Below are positions 1-10,163 of a stretch of 64,000 nt of DNA, piece by piece. The notes under the pieces are model-generated. The model did no database searches. It was not told where the DNA came from and saw only the letters and a list, made by a program, of their open reading frames with translations. Made by a program: the position numbers and the translations under genes. Position 1 is the stretch's first letter. Every line of letters begins with the position of its first letter. This stretch comes from Semisulcospira habei. Taxonomy: Eukaryota > Mollusca > Gastropoda > Semisulcospiridae. The stretch spans positions 178,015,408-178,079,407 of the forward strand of contig BTPG01000005.1 of assembly GCA_036245525.1 (NCBI GenBank), given 5' to 3'.

Positions 1-110
1 TTTCAGCCACATAGATACATCCCCTTGACTAACACTCAAAACACTCAATGATGAGACTGAAACATATCTAAACTCTAAGTCAAAATAAGTGCATAAATAA
101 GACATGATAC

Positions 111-214
111 CTTGATCATGCCTGGCAAGGACACTCGTAATGTGTGGTGATGGTTGATAACAGGCTTTATCCCTTGTTTCAAGTGGTGTTTAGCCTTTGG
201 CAGCAGCAAAGAAA
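111..214 (-). CDS. Candidate internal exon in duplicate copy 1
   Basis: On the minus strand a pyrimidine-rich acceptor (CTGTTTTCAG) precedes 104 nt, followed by the donor AAG/GTATCA. Only one frame is open; it starts after two leading bases and encodes 34 residues beginning SLLLPKAKHH and ending LPGMIK. The phase fits an upstream exon 930-993, spliced at TCAG/GTGACT. I do not recognise the protein. Both duplicates keep this exon intact. It is a splice-signal inference without transcript support. Confidence 0.3.
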
Positions 215-861
215 CTGAAAACAGATGGCCAATATAATCGATAAAGCAAAACCTGAAAGTAAAAAAAGCACAAAAGTGAAAATGTACCAGCAGCAGTTTA
301 TACTGAGTAGGTTATTTCGATGACAGGACAGTTTCGTGTGTTTTTGTTCTGCATACACTCAAGGATATAATCCTCCATGTAAACACACAGCTCAACTCAA
401 ACCTTGTATGCAATTCGCTTGCCTTTGTGCCACACATCAAAGTAATGATCCAGATGTTTCAGTGGCTGCGATCAAGTCAGTAATAATATACAAATCTATT
501 TCATACTGGAAAAAAGATACATGCATTACAGAGTGGCAAACTGACCGGTAGCTAGCACTAGCTGTTATGAAGACTTGGGAGAAAAACCACCATGGCACCA
601 TGATAATAATGTTTACTGTCAACTTGTAAATATACTTACAGTGTGGAGGTAGCAGTCATATGTAAATCATAACTTAGTGTTGTGACAGCAATATTTCCAG
701 GACACTATAAGCTACTTTATGTGTGATGCGATAACACTTTTACAAACAAAAATGATTTTGTGCAAGCGCACGGGTGTACCATACTTCAAAATCAAATGCC
801 ACCAAACTGATAATTACCTGAAAGTAGCAGGAGATTACAGTAGAACTCTGTCGGTGACAAC

Positions 862-993
862 TTATCGGACAGGTCTTGCTGTCTTCAGAAACTCGATGCC
901 ATGCTGTGCATTCACCAGTTTCAAGTCACCTGACCTTGTGACAGCCCTGCTGTCTAGAAACAAACCATAAACACAGTCATGGATGGACAAAAC
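862..993 (-). CDS. Candidate exon with possible stop, duplicate copy 1
   Basis: A good acceptor (TTTTTCAACAG) opens a phase-0 frame of 43 codons beginning VLSIHDCVYGLFLDSRAVTR and ending ARPVR, then TAA at 862-864. Phase 0 matches the donor of the next upstream exon (1731-1880), so the two can be joined. The exon may be terminal, ending at this stop. Alternatively it may splice early at 930 (TCAG/GTGACT) into the 111-214 exon, whose phase also fits. The product is not recognised. Confidence 0.35.
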   Translation of the reverse strand, partial: VLSIHDCVYGLFLDSRAVTRSGDLKLVNAQHGIEFLKTARPVR

Positions 994-1649
994 CTGTTGA
1001 AAAAGAAATAAATACAGAAAATAGGCATGTGTGCACATACGCATGTGCGTGTGGCTTTCTAAAAATGGCTTAGTCACAAAATAGCAGCACATTTGAGTGT
1101 TATGATATGGAGCAATATATACATACATGTATTTACATGATTCACAGAAAAACTAGCAATAAAATATTTTGGTATACAAGAATGATATTATAAGTTTTTG
1201 TCACTCATATTTCTCCTGTTCATAAGCTTGTGGTTTCAGGAAAATATGAGAAATACATTGTATCAGTGGCAAGCCAACTTACAATAGACCACTTATATAC
1301 CTGATTGTGAGTTTCATAATGAATTATGCACATACATGTATTGCTCTATTTCATCACACTGAAATGTGCTGTTATTTTGTGAACAAATATATTTTAGGTT
1401 GATTATAGTGGTATATTTTATCCTTACCTAGACCTGTTGATTATATTCTCATCCAGACAATTGCTGATGTTGTTTTCATACAGCGAGCAGCTGTACATTT
1501 GTTTTCATTCAGACAGCTGAACATTTTGTCTGTGTTCAGACAACTGCAGGTATATTTTGTTTTTTATTCAGACAGCTGTATATTTAATTCTATTCAGACA
1601 GCTGTATATTTTGTTCTAAATATAAGCCAGCTGTACATTTTGTCCCAAG

Positions 1650-1652
<3 letters not shown>

Positions 1653-1712
<60 letters not shown>
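1653..1712. repeat. (CA)n microsatellite
   Basis: About 30 CA units. The matching locus in the second duplicate is longer, so this repeat has changed length since the duplication. The adjoining TH- and CV-repeat reading frames are artefacts. Confidence 0.97.
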
Positions 1713-1730
1713 TTTAGGTTCACAACTTAC

Positions 1731-1880
1731 CTTGCCACTGCGATTATCTGTTATGTATTGTGATGAGATTGGGCGTTGTTCCATTACTGATGCACCTTCA
1801 CTTTGTACTAGCTTCACAAATGTATCCACAGAAATAACACATTAGCTGCTTGCTGCTCTGTGAGCTCATTTGGTGTGGCA
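1731..1880 (-). pseudogene. Exon with 1-bp frameshift, duplicate copy 1
   Basis: The exon is bordered by TTCTTTTTCAG and AAG/GTAAGT on the minus strand. In the second duplicate (43609-43759) the same exon is 151 nt and open throughout, encoding ATPNELTEQQAALCV through ITDNRSGK. Here it is 150 nt: near 1840 the sequence reads CACATTAGC where the other copy has CACATAAAGC. This one-base loss shifts the frame, so only the downstream part MDTFVKLVQSEG to the donor is in phase. Either copy 1 is decaying or this is a consensus error. The protein family is not recognised. Confidence 0.45.
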
Positions 1881-2485
1881 CTGAAAAAGAATCAAATGAC
1901 TGGTATTTGTATAGTTATGTAATGCACACACGGGTCTTGTACTAGAAAATGGCGTGGCGTTCTGAAGATATTTACACAAAAACAACCACCACGAACCCCC
2001 AAAACAAATCGCAACTAAAAGTGGAAACTTCTAAATGTACATCAGACCAGAGCTCATAATATATCGCATATTTCATTATGTATATAACACAAATATGTGT
2101 AATAGAAAATTGCCCAGAAACTATTACACTTATTTATAAAGGAGAGAATATTTAAAAACAAAGTTTCAGGCTGTTACTATAGTGACGTATATATATAGTA
2201 ACTACAGAAGAGACGAACAGTGAGGCTAAGATTTCCAATCTATTCTTCGTCTTGTTCATCGATGTATTCTGCCTACTTCTCACCACTGTCGTCTGCTGTT
2301 ATTTCCTCAGTCATCATTTCCCCCGAAATTAGTGTCCTGTACACCAGAACACACATAACATTACGATCGCTAGGGCTTCTTGTTGTTGACAAGGAAGTGG
2401 TCATTAGAGTGGTGTCCCCTGATAATACATATTTACGAGTACCTTCCCTTTGTAAACACGACGTCAGCTACACGCGCATAGGTGT

Positions 2486-2770
2486 TTGTTGTTGTTGGAA
2501 ATATACTTACCAACAAAAGTAATATTTGTACCACAAAAAGTGAAAAGACCACACCATATCATGTTGGACTTACCGCCACCATTCGCTGGACCTTTTTTGG
2601 ACGCTCTGGACGTCGCGGCTCGGTGCAGGCTTCACCAGTGCGGCAAAATGAAAGTTGGATATTTTTCAGTCGTAGTTGCACGGGAATTGGATGTTACCGC
2701 GCACGGACAGATGCAACTGGAAGTGACCTTAGGCAGCTGGATGGTGTATACCTGTTTTCGTGAACTGTGA
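2486..2770 (+). other. Conserved 3-copy segment at duplicate end; open frames on both strands
   Basis: This segment is shared by all three copies, including the diverged one near 37 kb. The plus strand has a 94-codon frame (MLLLEIYLPT...). The minus strand has a strong donor-like TTTTGTTG/GTAAGTATA at about 2500-2510 and another at GGTGGCG/GTAAGT. In the diverged copy the plus frame is broken. The segment may be a first exon with its promoter or simply the end of a repeat. I assign no product. Confidence 0.25.
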
Positions 2771-2933
2771 CAGCCGTCAAGGACGTCTGACACTCTACAG
2801 CAGCTATAGTAACGTGCGTGCTCGGGGATCCTATCACACGGGGCCCTATCAGGGTTGCACTTTCTGTGTCAGGTAGGGACTTTGAAATTTTTTTTTCGAT
2901 GTCCTCTACTGACTAATTGCTGAACCCGGACCT

Positions 2934-3147
2934 TTAACTCATTCTACCCCAGACGCACCACAGCAAGATAAGGATCGACCATGACAGTTCAAGGGTGATG
3001 CCAGAATAGCTTGGCGCCTGTGGGCGCCAAGCTATTCTGGCATCACCCTTGAACTATTATGGTCGATCTGTGCCCTGCAATGCAATGCAGTCTTCAGAGG
3101 ACAACGGCAAGTTTTGGGGATTTCGGTCTTGGGGTAGAATGAGTTAA
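2934..3147. mobile_element. B-type palindromic TTAA element
   Basis: Intact 214-bp copy with TTAA at 2934-2937 and 3144-3147. Ends are TTAACTCATTCTACCCC and its complement GGGGTAGAATGAGTTAA. The inner palindrome is 2973-3068, with the GGTGATGCCAG form of the arms. It sits exactly on the right border of the long duplication. Confidence 0.9.
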
Positions 3148-3151
3148 TGTA

Positions 3152-3421
3152 TTAACCCCGTCACAGCCGGTGGGCGCAGATTGCGGTTTTTTTGTTTGTT
3201 TGTTTGTTTGTTTGTTTGTTTGTTTGTTTGTTTTGTGCTGTAAAGTCATTGTACAAGCTATTCAACGTCAAAAGACCCATAGCCGTCAAAGGATTATGGA
3301 CGCAAAGTGGTTTCAGCAAGAGGTATAGATCCTCATGAGCCCCAACAATTGCGGGGGCTCATGAGGATCTATACCTTGCAGTTGTCTCGTTTTCAAACTT
3401 TCTGGGCAGTCACGGGATTAA
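3152..3421. mobile_element. A-type palindromic TTAA element
   Basis: Ends TTAACCCCGTCACAGCC and its partner at 3418-3421. The palindrome is 3316-3379. A run of TTTG units (3188-3232) has expanded inside the left spacer. Only four bases separate it from the preceding B-type element. Confidence 0.85.
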
Positions 3422-3711
3422 CGTTCTTGACCACGGTTGTCCTTCACCTACAGTAGGCAAAGATGCTCATAAGTTACTGCGGGATGCCTTTTTTTAGCAC
3501 AATACGTGCACATAATATGTATTGCTTTGGCATATTTCTGCAGCACGTGTCAACCATGTGCATAGCGCGTGGATCTTACTAGTCCCCTGTCTACCCTGGG
3601 AAGCATGGAAGGAGAGGAGGGGGGGGGGAGAGGGGCGGAAGGGGGGCTTATGAAGATGTATGCCCCTTACTGACGTGTTACATGATTACAAAATATAACT
3701 CTGGCACGCGC

Positions 3712-3713
<2 letters not shown>
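3422..3713. other. Decayed A-type remnant and G-rich tract
   Basis: AAGATGCTCATAAGTTACTG near 3465-3485 resembles half of an A-type hairpin. 3612-3645 is a G-rich tract. No gene is seen. Confidence 0.4.

Positions 3714-3761
<48 letters not shown>
3714..3761. repeat. (CA)n microsatellite
   Basis: About 24 CA units. Confidence 0.97.
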
Positions 3762-3766
<5 letters not shown>

Positions 3767-4184
3767 AACACGTATACCAGTGGTATGAGATGGGAATTGG
3801 GTCGGCCACGACAGCTCAAGGGCGATGCTAGATACCTTAGTAGATTAGCTTAGCTTGCCACCTTCCCAAGCATTTCCAAAATCGTGGCCTAGGGTACCAC
3901 ACAATCGATCGCTTCCGCGGACAGCAGTGAGGAGAAAGGCAGCAAACGCGAGGCAGGCTTCGAAGGAAGAAATATCCACATCAGATCAGACCAACAGTGT
4001 GAACGATCTCGAAAGAAACTCTAGGTAGACTTTTTGGGGTTGGGGTTTAGCGTGTATGGGCCTTTCTGACGCCAACGATCCCATCTACAACAAACTGAAC
4101 TGAACGGAAATGACCAGATTCCAGTGTAATCTGGCACAACTCGTTAACTGTCATGTCCGACTCATGGCATGTGGGGCTGTCAGG
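3762..4184. other. No gene seen; possible B-type scrap
   Basis: GGTCGGCCACGACAGCTCAA (about 3799-3818), followed by a GCTTAGCTTGCC stretch, resembles a worn B-type left arm. Nothing else is recognisable. Confidence 0.35.
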
Positions 4185-4560
4185 TTAACCTATTGCACCC
4201 CAAGATCGAAATCCAGAAATTTTGGAGTTGTCCTCCGAAGACTGCAGGAGACAGATTGACCATGACAGATCAAGGGTGGTGACAGATTAGCTTGGCGCCT
4301 ATGGGCGCCAAGCTATTCCGGCACCACCCTTGAACTATCACGGTTGATCCATATCTTGCTGTGGCGTAATAATAATAATAATGGCTACTTATATAGTGCC
4401 TATCCTAAAATAAGCTCTAAGCGCTTTACAAATAAAGAGTGGGAGTGGACGGGGTCATAAAGCCAGAGATCTAAAGGATTCTGCACTAATACACACGCAC
4501 ACACACACGGACAAACACACAGGTAGGTACATAATCATGAAGGCGTGTCCGGGCTAAACC
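4185..4560. mobile_element. B-type element split by an L2-like tail
   Basis: TTAA at 4185-4188 starts a reversed B-type copy with its palindrome at 4254-4349. The copy is interrupted at GTGGCGT. After the inserted LINE tail the end resumes as GGCGTGTCCGGGCTAAACC near 4541. The repeated GGCGT on both sides looks like a short target-site duplication. Confidence 0.7.
4368..4540 (-). mobile_element. L2-like LINE 3' tail, truncated
   Basis: A (TAA)n start is followed by GCTACTTATATAGTGCC and AAGCTCTAAGCGCTTTAC. These match the 3' end of the longer L2-like element at 7207-7983. Only about 170 bp is present, inserted inside a B-type element. Confidence 0.8.
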
Positions 4561-4844
4561 TATGCCCTTTTTTGTGGACTTGTTTACAGTTTTGCACATA
4601 CATATGTGTAATACACATGCAGCCGCTGCGATCTGTACATCAGACGCACACATCCTATTGGACCCTTGCACACTTAGCAGCTACACATAATATAAAGCAC
4701 CATGCGCACTGCTGTTCCGTTACACCTCCGTATAACTTAGTTTAGGAAACCGTCACGAGCTGCTTCACCCGCCGGCAATGGAAAAGGCATTTTCCTGAAA
4801 GATTTGCAAATTTATTGCCCTAACCCAGTTAGCAAAGGGTCATG

Positions 4845-4912
4845 GGGCCACGGTCGGCCGCTGTTGGCCCGCGCACAGCCGTGCACGGGCCAACTGCGGC
4901 CGACCGTGGCCC
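4845..4912. mobile_element. E-type GC-rich palindrome
   Basis: GGGCCACGGTCGGCCG pairs with CGGCCGACCGTGGCCC around a CGCGCACAGCCGTGCACG centre. A related palindrome at 32071-32147 is also preceded by GTTAGCAAA. 4561-4844 and 4913-5138 show nothing else recognisable. Confidence 0.7.
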
Positions 4913-5138
4913 AAAACCTTTTTAGCGTACCCACAGTACTCTTGCAGAAAAAAAAAAAAAATTAGCTGCAGAAATAGCTACCTCATGGCATCGCAGTGCG
5001 ACAGAGATCACAAGTTATGTCTCCAAGAAAGGAGAGGTGTGCTGGTCTGTGATTTCGGACCCTACGGCTTTCAAGGGCACTGAGCGGCAAGTTCCAAAAT
5101 CATAGAACCAACACAACTTTTTTTTTCAGATTGCCTGT

Positions 5139-5260
5139 GGCCAGCTGCATGAGTAAGCTTGGTCATGCGCAAGCCACTAGGCAAGGTGTTCCGCTACGCT
5201 GTAGCGGAGCAACTTGCGTAGTGGCTTGCGTACGACTACGTTCACTCATGCAACTGGCCC
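5139..5260. mobile_element. D-type palindromic element
   Basis: Ends GGCCAGCTGCATGAGTAAGC and GTTCACTCATGCAACTGGCC enclose an inner stem GCAAGCCACTAGGCAAGGTG. Family relatives lie at 20847-20935, 52196-52275 and 60850-61208. Confidence 0.75.
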
Positions 5261-5273
5261 CAGAAACATAGTA

Positions 5274-5432
5274 TAAAACGTTAACCGTTTAGGTCTTAAC
5301 GTATTGTGTCCACCACGAAGATGATTTCAAAGACGAGGCACCGAAAAGAGGTCTGAACAAATTTTGACCCCAGCTGGGTTCGAACCCACGACCTTTTGGA
5401 CAAGAATCGAACGCTCTACCAACTGAGCTCCC
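5274..5432 (-). mobile_element. tRNA-derived SINE with target-site duplication
   Basis: On the minus strand GGGGAGCTCAGTTGGTAGAG (box A region) is followed by the B-box-like GGTTCGAACCC, then the body shared with SINEs at 48788 and 54677. It is flanked by CCCCAGAAACATAGTA at 5258-5273 and 5430-5445, a 13-16-bp target-site duplication (the C run is ambiguous). The insertion site abuts the D-type element. Confidence 0.85.
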
Positions 5433-5445
5433 CAGAAACATAGTA

Positions 5446-6495
<1,050 letters not shown>

Positions 6496-6510
6496 CACAC
6501 AAACATGCGT

Positions 6511-6590
6511 GCATCTCCAAGAGAAATAGATGCTCATGCGCCCTCTAGGCGCATGAGAATCTAAGCCTCTTGGAGATGTTTGGAGCGCGC
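6511..6590. mobile_element. H-type hairpin with A-like core
   Basis: CATCTCCAAGAG pairs with CTCTTGGAGATG around an AATAGATGCTCATGCGCC core. The inner part resembles the A-type palindrome, but the outer arms match the elements at 36553-36737 and 48237-48449. Confidence 0.65.
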
Positions 6591-6599
6591 GCGCATGCA

Positions 6600-7206
6600 C
6601 GCACTAACACGCACACACACATCGACGCGCTTTCAGAAGAGCATGCAGGTGACCCGTATACTTAGTATATCATTGAAATTGTACTGTGAAGTTCTAGCTT
6701 TGTCACCATTTTCTCAAGCCTATGAAGCGAAAGTGAAACTCATCACGTAAAATATAAAATTACGTAAAAACTAAAACTTACGTCATGACAAATGACGTTT
6801 GACAAATCAATGACGCGTATGTCCTGCGTCCCTTATAGAACTCACTGACGCATTGGCAGATCTGCGAGACTTTTTCAATAGGAGATAATTCAACATCAGA
6901 ATCAGGTCAAAGACAAAAGGTAGAGACCAATGACAGCGAGGACAGCTCTCATATAGAAGCGACTTTCTATGGCTCATCCCATCTTGTGTTTATTAGAGAA
7001 GTAATCTGCAGTCTAATTCGCTTACAACAGAGTCGGATACAACAAAAGTCCGACATATCAATTTTCCAGAGTTCACGACAGCACGTTTTCTATGTAAATT
7101 ACTACGGTTATCAGAAACTTCGGATACAAGAAGCAAATTTGGGTCCGCTGGCAAATTTTTATATCCGAATTTTACTGTTCTTAGAAAGAGTGTTGTCGTG
7201 ACCTCT
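6600..7206. other. No gene seen; pogo-like fragment
   Basis: 7010-7200 contains TTCGCTTACAACAGAGTCGG and related motifs typical of worn pogo/Tc1 ends. The LINE at 7207 appears to have inserted into it, because similar sequence resumes at 8005-8107. Confidence 0.35.
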
Positions 7207-7211
7207 GGGAA

Positions 7212-7284
<73 letters not shown>

Positions 7285-7400
7285 GGCTACTTATATAGCG
7301 CTTATCCTTTAAGTAAGCTCTAAGCGCTTTACAAATAAAGAGTGGGAGTGGAGGGGGTCATAAAACCAGAGAAACAACGGATTCTGCAATACGCACGCTC

Positions 7401-7488
<88 letters not shown>

Positions 7489-7983
7489 ACACACACACAC
7501 ACAGGTACATAATGACAAAGAACTGAGCTACATTGGGGTATCGAACAGGTGGTTTTTTAGGGTAGATTTAAAGGCAGTGAAAGAGGAAGAATATCTAATG
7601 TCTATAGGTAGTGAGTTCCAGACAACAGGTCCAAAGTGCACAAAACAACGGTCACCTCTGGTTTTGTATTTGAAGAGTGGGACTCTGAGAAGGCGCGTGT
7701 CACTACTTGAACGGAGGGAGCGGGAGGGAGTGTATAGTTGAAGAAGATCAGCGAGATAGGCACGGGTAGAGTAGTTAATACCTTTGTAGCACAGACAGGC
7801 GATTTTGTACGAGACTCGTTCGACTGGCAGCCAATGAAGTTGTCTCAGAATAGAAGTGATGGGCTGATGCTGTGAGGCGCGGACGAAAAGACGTGCAGCA
7901 CAATTCTGAACTCGCTGCAATTTCTGAATGAGAAACTGAGGGAGGCCAGCTAAGAGGGCAATGCAGTAATCAGTGCGGGACAA
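7207..7983 (-). mobile_element. L2/CR1-like LINE, 5' truncated
   Basis: On the minus strand a 151-codon frame (7528-7983) is followed by a 3' untranslated region containing a ~100-bp CA repeat and a terminal (ATT)n tail at 7207-7284. The 3' end sequence CAATAAG.. GCGCTATATAAGTAGCC is typical of L2/CR1 tails. Only the last part of the polyprotein remains. 7984-8107 carries pogo-like motifs. Confidence 0.9.
7528..7983 (-). pseudogene. Reverse transcriptase C-terminal fragment (L2/CR1-like)
   Basis: The 151 residues include SRTDYCIALLAGLPQ, LQRVQNCAARLF, LHWLPVERVSYKIACLCYKG and GPVVWNSLPIDIR. These are the conserved region downstream of the catalytic domain in CR1/L2 LINE polyproteins, which normally exceed 800 residues. 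The endonuclease and the catalytic FADD/YADD motif are absent, so it cannot work alone. The frame is intact to its stop, suggesting a fairly recent insertion. Confidence 0.88.
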
Positions 7984-8107
7984 GACTAAAGAGACGACCA
8001 GTTTGTGTTGCTATATCCGACATTTGTTAATTTCGACCTCGTTAGAAGCGCAGTAGACTGTGTTACATGGTTCCCTGACGTTTCGGTATATCCGATATAT
8101 CCGCAGT

Positions 8108-8326
8108 TTAACCCCTTCAATGTCGGGACAAAGCACACATCACCCACGCGCATGAGACATAGATCCTCAAGAGCCCCGCTTGCGCGGGGGCTCATGAGAA
8201 TCTATGACTCATGCTGTGACCACTTCTGTACCACGTTCTTTGGACGGCAGGGGCGCATTCTACACGGTGTCAAACTAACACAGATTTAAATAACAGAATC
8301 TGCGTTCACTGGCATTGACGGGATCA
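8108..8326. mobile_element. A-type element
   Basis: TTAACCCCTTCAATGTC start and TGACGGGATCAA end. The palindrome is 8151-8212. It shares its terminal TCAA with the next A-type copy. Confidence 0.8.
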
Positions 8327-8676
8327 ATCCCTTGACTGCCGAGAATAAGTCATGTGATCCCCGCTAGTGCGGCGGCTCATGAGAATCTATGCCTCTTGCT
8401 CAGACAAATGTGTAGCCATGTCCTCTGGACGGTTGTGGCCGTTGGTCGTTGAATGAAGAAAGATTTCAGAAATCCAGACCGGTGACTGCCAAGCGTGTAA
8501 AATGCACAGAAGAATTAAACAGAGAAAGAGTCGCGCTTCGAAATGACAGTCACAATACATTGTTTTTCTTCATAAAAATGTTATCATGTTTTAACAAGCG
8601 TGTTTCTTTCTCCGTTGGGTTCTTCTCTAGAGATTTCAGAGACAAAGTATAGGTCCATTGGCATGGAAGGGGTTAA
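8323..8676. mobile_element. A-type element interrupted by a C-type element
   Basis: Starts TCAATCCCTTGACTGCCG and ends GGAAGGGGTTAA (8673-8676). The left hairpin arm is mostly lost (about 8350-8400). A C-type element (about 8472-8630) sits inside, bordered by AGATTTCAGA on both sides. Confidence 0.7.
8472..8630. mobile_element. C-type inverted-repeat element
   Basis: Starts near CCAGACCGGTGACTGCC and ends CCGTTGGGTTCTTCTCTAG. AGATTTCAGA on each side is a possible 10-bp target-site duplication. The inner stem has partly decayed. Confidence 0.6.
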
Positions 8677-8845
8677 TTTAGGTTAAGAAGTACTGCGAAG
8701 TACAAAGCGTTGATTATTTATTCGTATATTTTCGATTTTGTAGCTCGCATTTAAATGACACCTGAATCAGATACGTCTTGCTTGTGGTCATAAAAATGTG
8801 TATTCCTTTGCATTGCAAGTGAAAAATGGCACATCCAGAACTGAT

Positions 8846-8995
8846 TTAACCCCTTGGCTACCAGGAAATAGTGAACACGATCCAACTGCAAAAGACATAG
8901 ATCCTCATAAGCCTTCGCTCATGAGGATCTATGCCTCTTATGTTGACGCCACCTTGCATCCATGGATATTGCTCATTTGAGAGCAGTGTCAGCGT
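8846..8995. mobile_element. A-type element, right end lost
   Basis: TTAACCCCTTGGCTACC start; hairpin 8891-8942 with a shortened centre. No matching right end is found. 8677-8845 shows nothing recognisable. Confidence 0.6.
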
Positions 8996-9023
8996 ATGAT
9001 TGGCTAACAGCAGAACCGATTGA

Positions 9024-9225
9024 TTAACCCATTACGTCCTGAGCCTAATGTTTTAACAATTTGCTTATTGTCTTACGAAGGCTCTATTGCAGACTAGGAG
9101 ATAGATCCACCATTTTAGTTCAAGGGTGGTGCCAGAATAGATTGGTGCCTGAGGCGCCAAAGGATGCAATTGTCCATGCACTTTTAAATCAAGGATGGTG
9201 CCAGAATAGTTTGGCGCCTCAGGAA
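9024..9225. mobile_element. Degenerate B-type remnants in tandem
   Basis: TTAACCCATTACGTCC start. Two successive left-arm-like pieces, AAGGGTGGTGCCAGAATAG (about 9122) and AAGGATGGTGCCAGAATAG (about 9190), are both followed by TTGGYGCCTSAGG. Complementary right arms are missing. Confidence 0.55.
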
Positions 9226-9233
9226 ATCCAGAA

Positions 9234-9976
9234 AAAAATGCACTCAATCAGAGTAGCTCCAAGGGACATAATTTTTCAATAAATTCTGAGAATGCTGTGC
9301 GAATGCTATGGAAATCCAGGCTGGTAAGCTTGCATTGTGTCATCAGGACATCAGCTGTCCTTTTGTGACTGCATCTATGCATTTTTTTTTTTTTTTGGCT
9401 TGGGCGACGCCTTTGTTATAAGTAATGAATAATTGTACCACAAAATTGCCTAGGTGTTGCCTTTTCAAAATTAGTCAGTCTTCTTCCACTGCAACACCCC
9501 ATAAAGCTTTAGGGATGCAATCCACGCTGGACTAGTGGTTGCTACCAGTCAAATTCTGGAGGCGGCTTCTAGTATATGCGTTGTGTTTGCAATTTCAGGT
9601 TACGCCGTATGCCTACCTGATGAGACCCACCTTGGGTCGAAACCGGTCGTAGGCGGCAAAATCTTAAATCTATCCAGCAGGTCCAAGATCTGTTTGGGAA
9701 TATTCATGCACTAGCCTCCCCTCTCGGGGGGAGGACTGGATATTCTCCAGCGGGTTGCGGGGCGCCTGGGGGTAGTCCCTATTACTTTATGTAGTAGGTG
9801 TTCAGTGGAAGGCTCAAAAGATCTAATAAGCGATATAGTCACAAAAGGACAGCTGATGTCCTGATGACACAATGCAAGCTTACCAGCCTGGATTTCCATG
9901 GCATTAGCACAGCATTCTCAGAATTTATTGAAAAATTATGTCCCTTGGAGCTACTCTGATTGAGTGCATTTTTTTT
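9234..9976. mobile_element. Penelope-like inverted repeat carrying a hammerhead
   Basis: Arms 9234-9370 and 9837-9976 are inverted repeats of each other, about 95 percent alike by eye. They enclose about 466 bp that includes a hammerhead ribozyme at 9604-9657. TTGGCTTGGGCGACGCC also appears as a direct repeat at about 9397 and 9977. Hammerheads with a very short stem III are known from Penelope-like retroelement terminal repeats, so this is probably a rearranged terminal repeat. No reverse transcriptase or GIY-YIG frame is present here. Confidence 0.55.
9604..9657 (+). ncRNA. Hammerhead ribozyme, type I, minimal stem III
   Basis: All core elements are present in order. The stem I strand is GCCTAC (9611-9616), followed by CTGATGA (9617-9623). 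Stem II is GACCC/GGGTC (9624-9628 and 9634-9638) with loop ACCTT. GAAA follows (9639-9642). Stem III is only A-U plus C-G with a CG loop (9642-9647). The cleavage site follows C9648, and the closing stem I strand is GTAGGC (9649-9654). Stem I extends by GCC/GGC beyond a GTAT bulge. All invariant core bases match. It should self-cleave in a transcript of this strand. Confidence 0.8.
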
Positions 9977-10005
9977 GGCTTGGGCGACGCCTTTGTTATA
10001 AGTAA

Positions 10006-10110
<105 letters not shown>

Positions 10111-10163
10111 GTATGTATATGGGTCACTCTCCAAAGCTGTGTATCACAGAGGGTCATACTCTT

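Larger units (their letters stand above)
1..2937. repeat. Long direct duplication, copy 1
   Basis: This stretch reappears almost base for base at 41423-44818 in the same orientation. Differences are a few substitutions, small indels, a different CA-repeat length and a 431-bp insertion found only in the second copy. Similarity stops exactly at a TTAA (2934-2937), where a B-type element begins. The left limit is not visible because copy 1 runs into the window edge. A diverged, inverted copy of the last ~390 bp lies at 36926-37310 and ends at the same TTAAAGG sequence. Confidence 0.95.
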
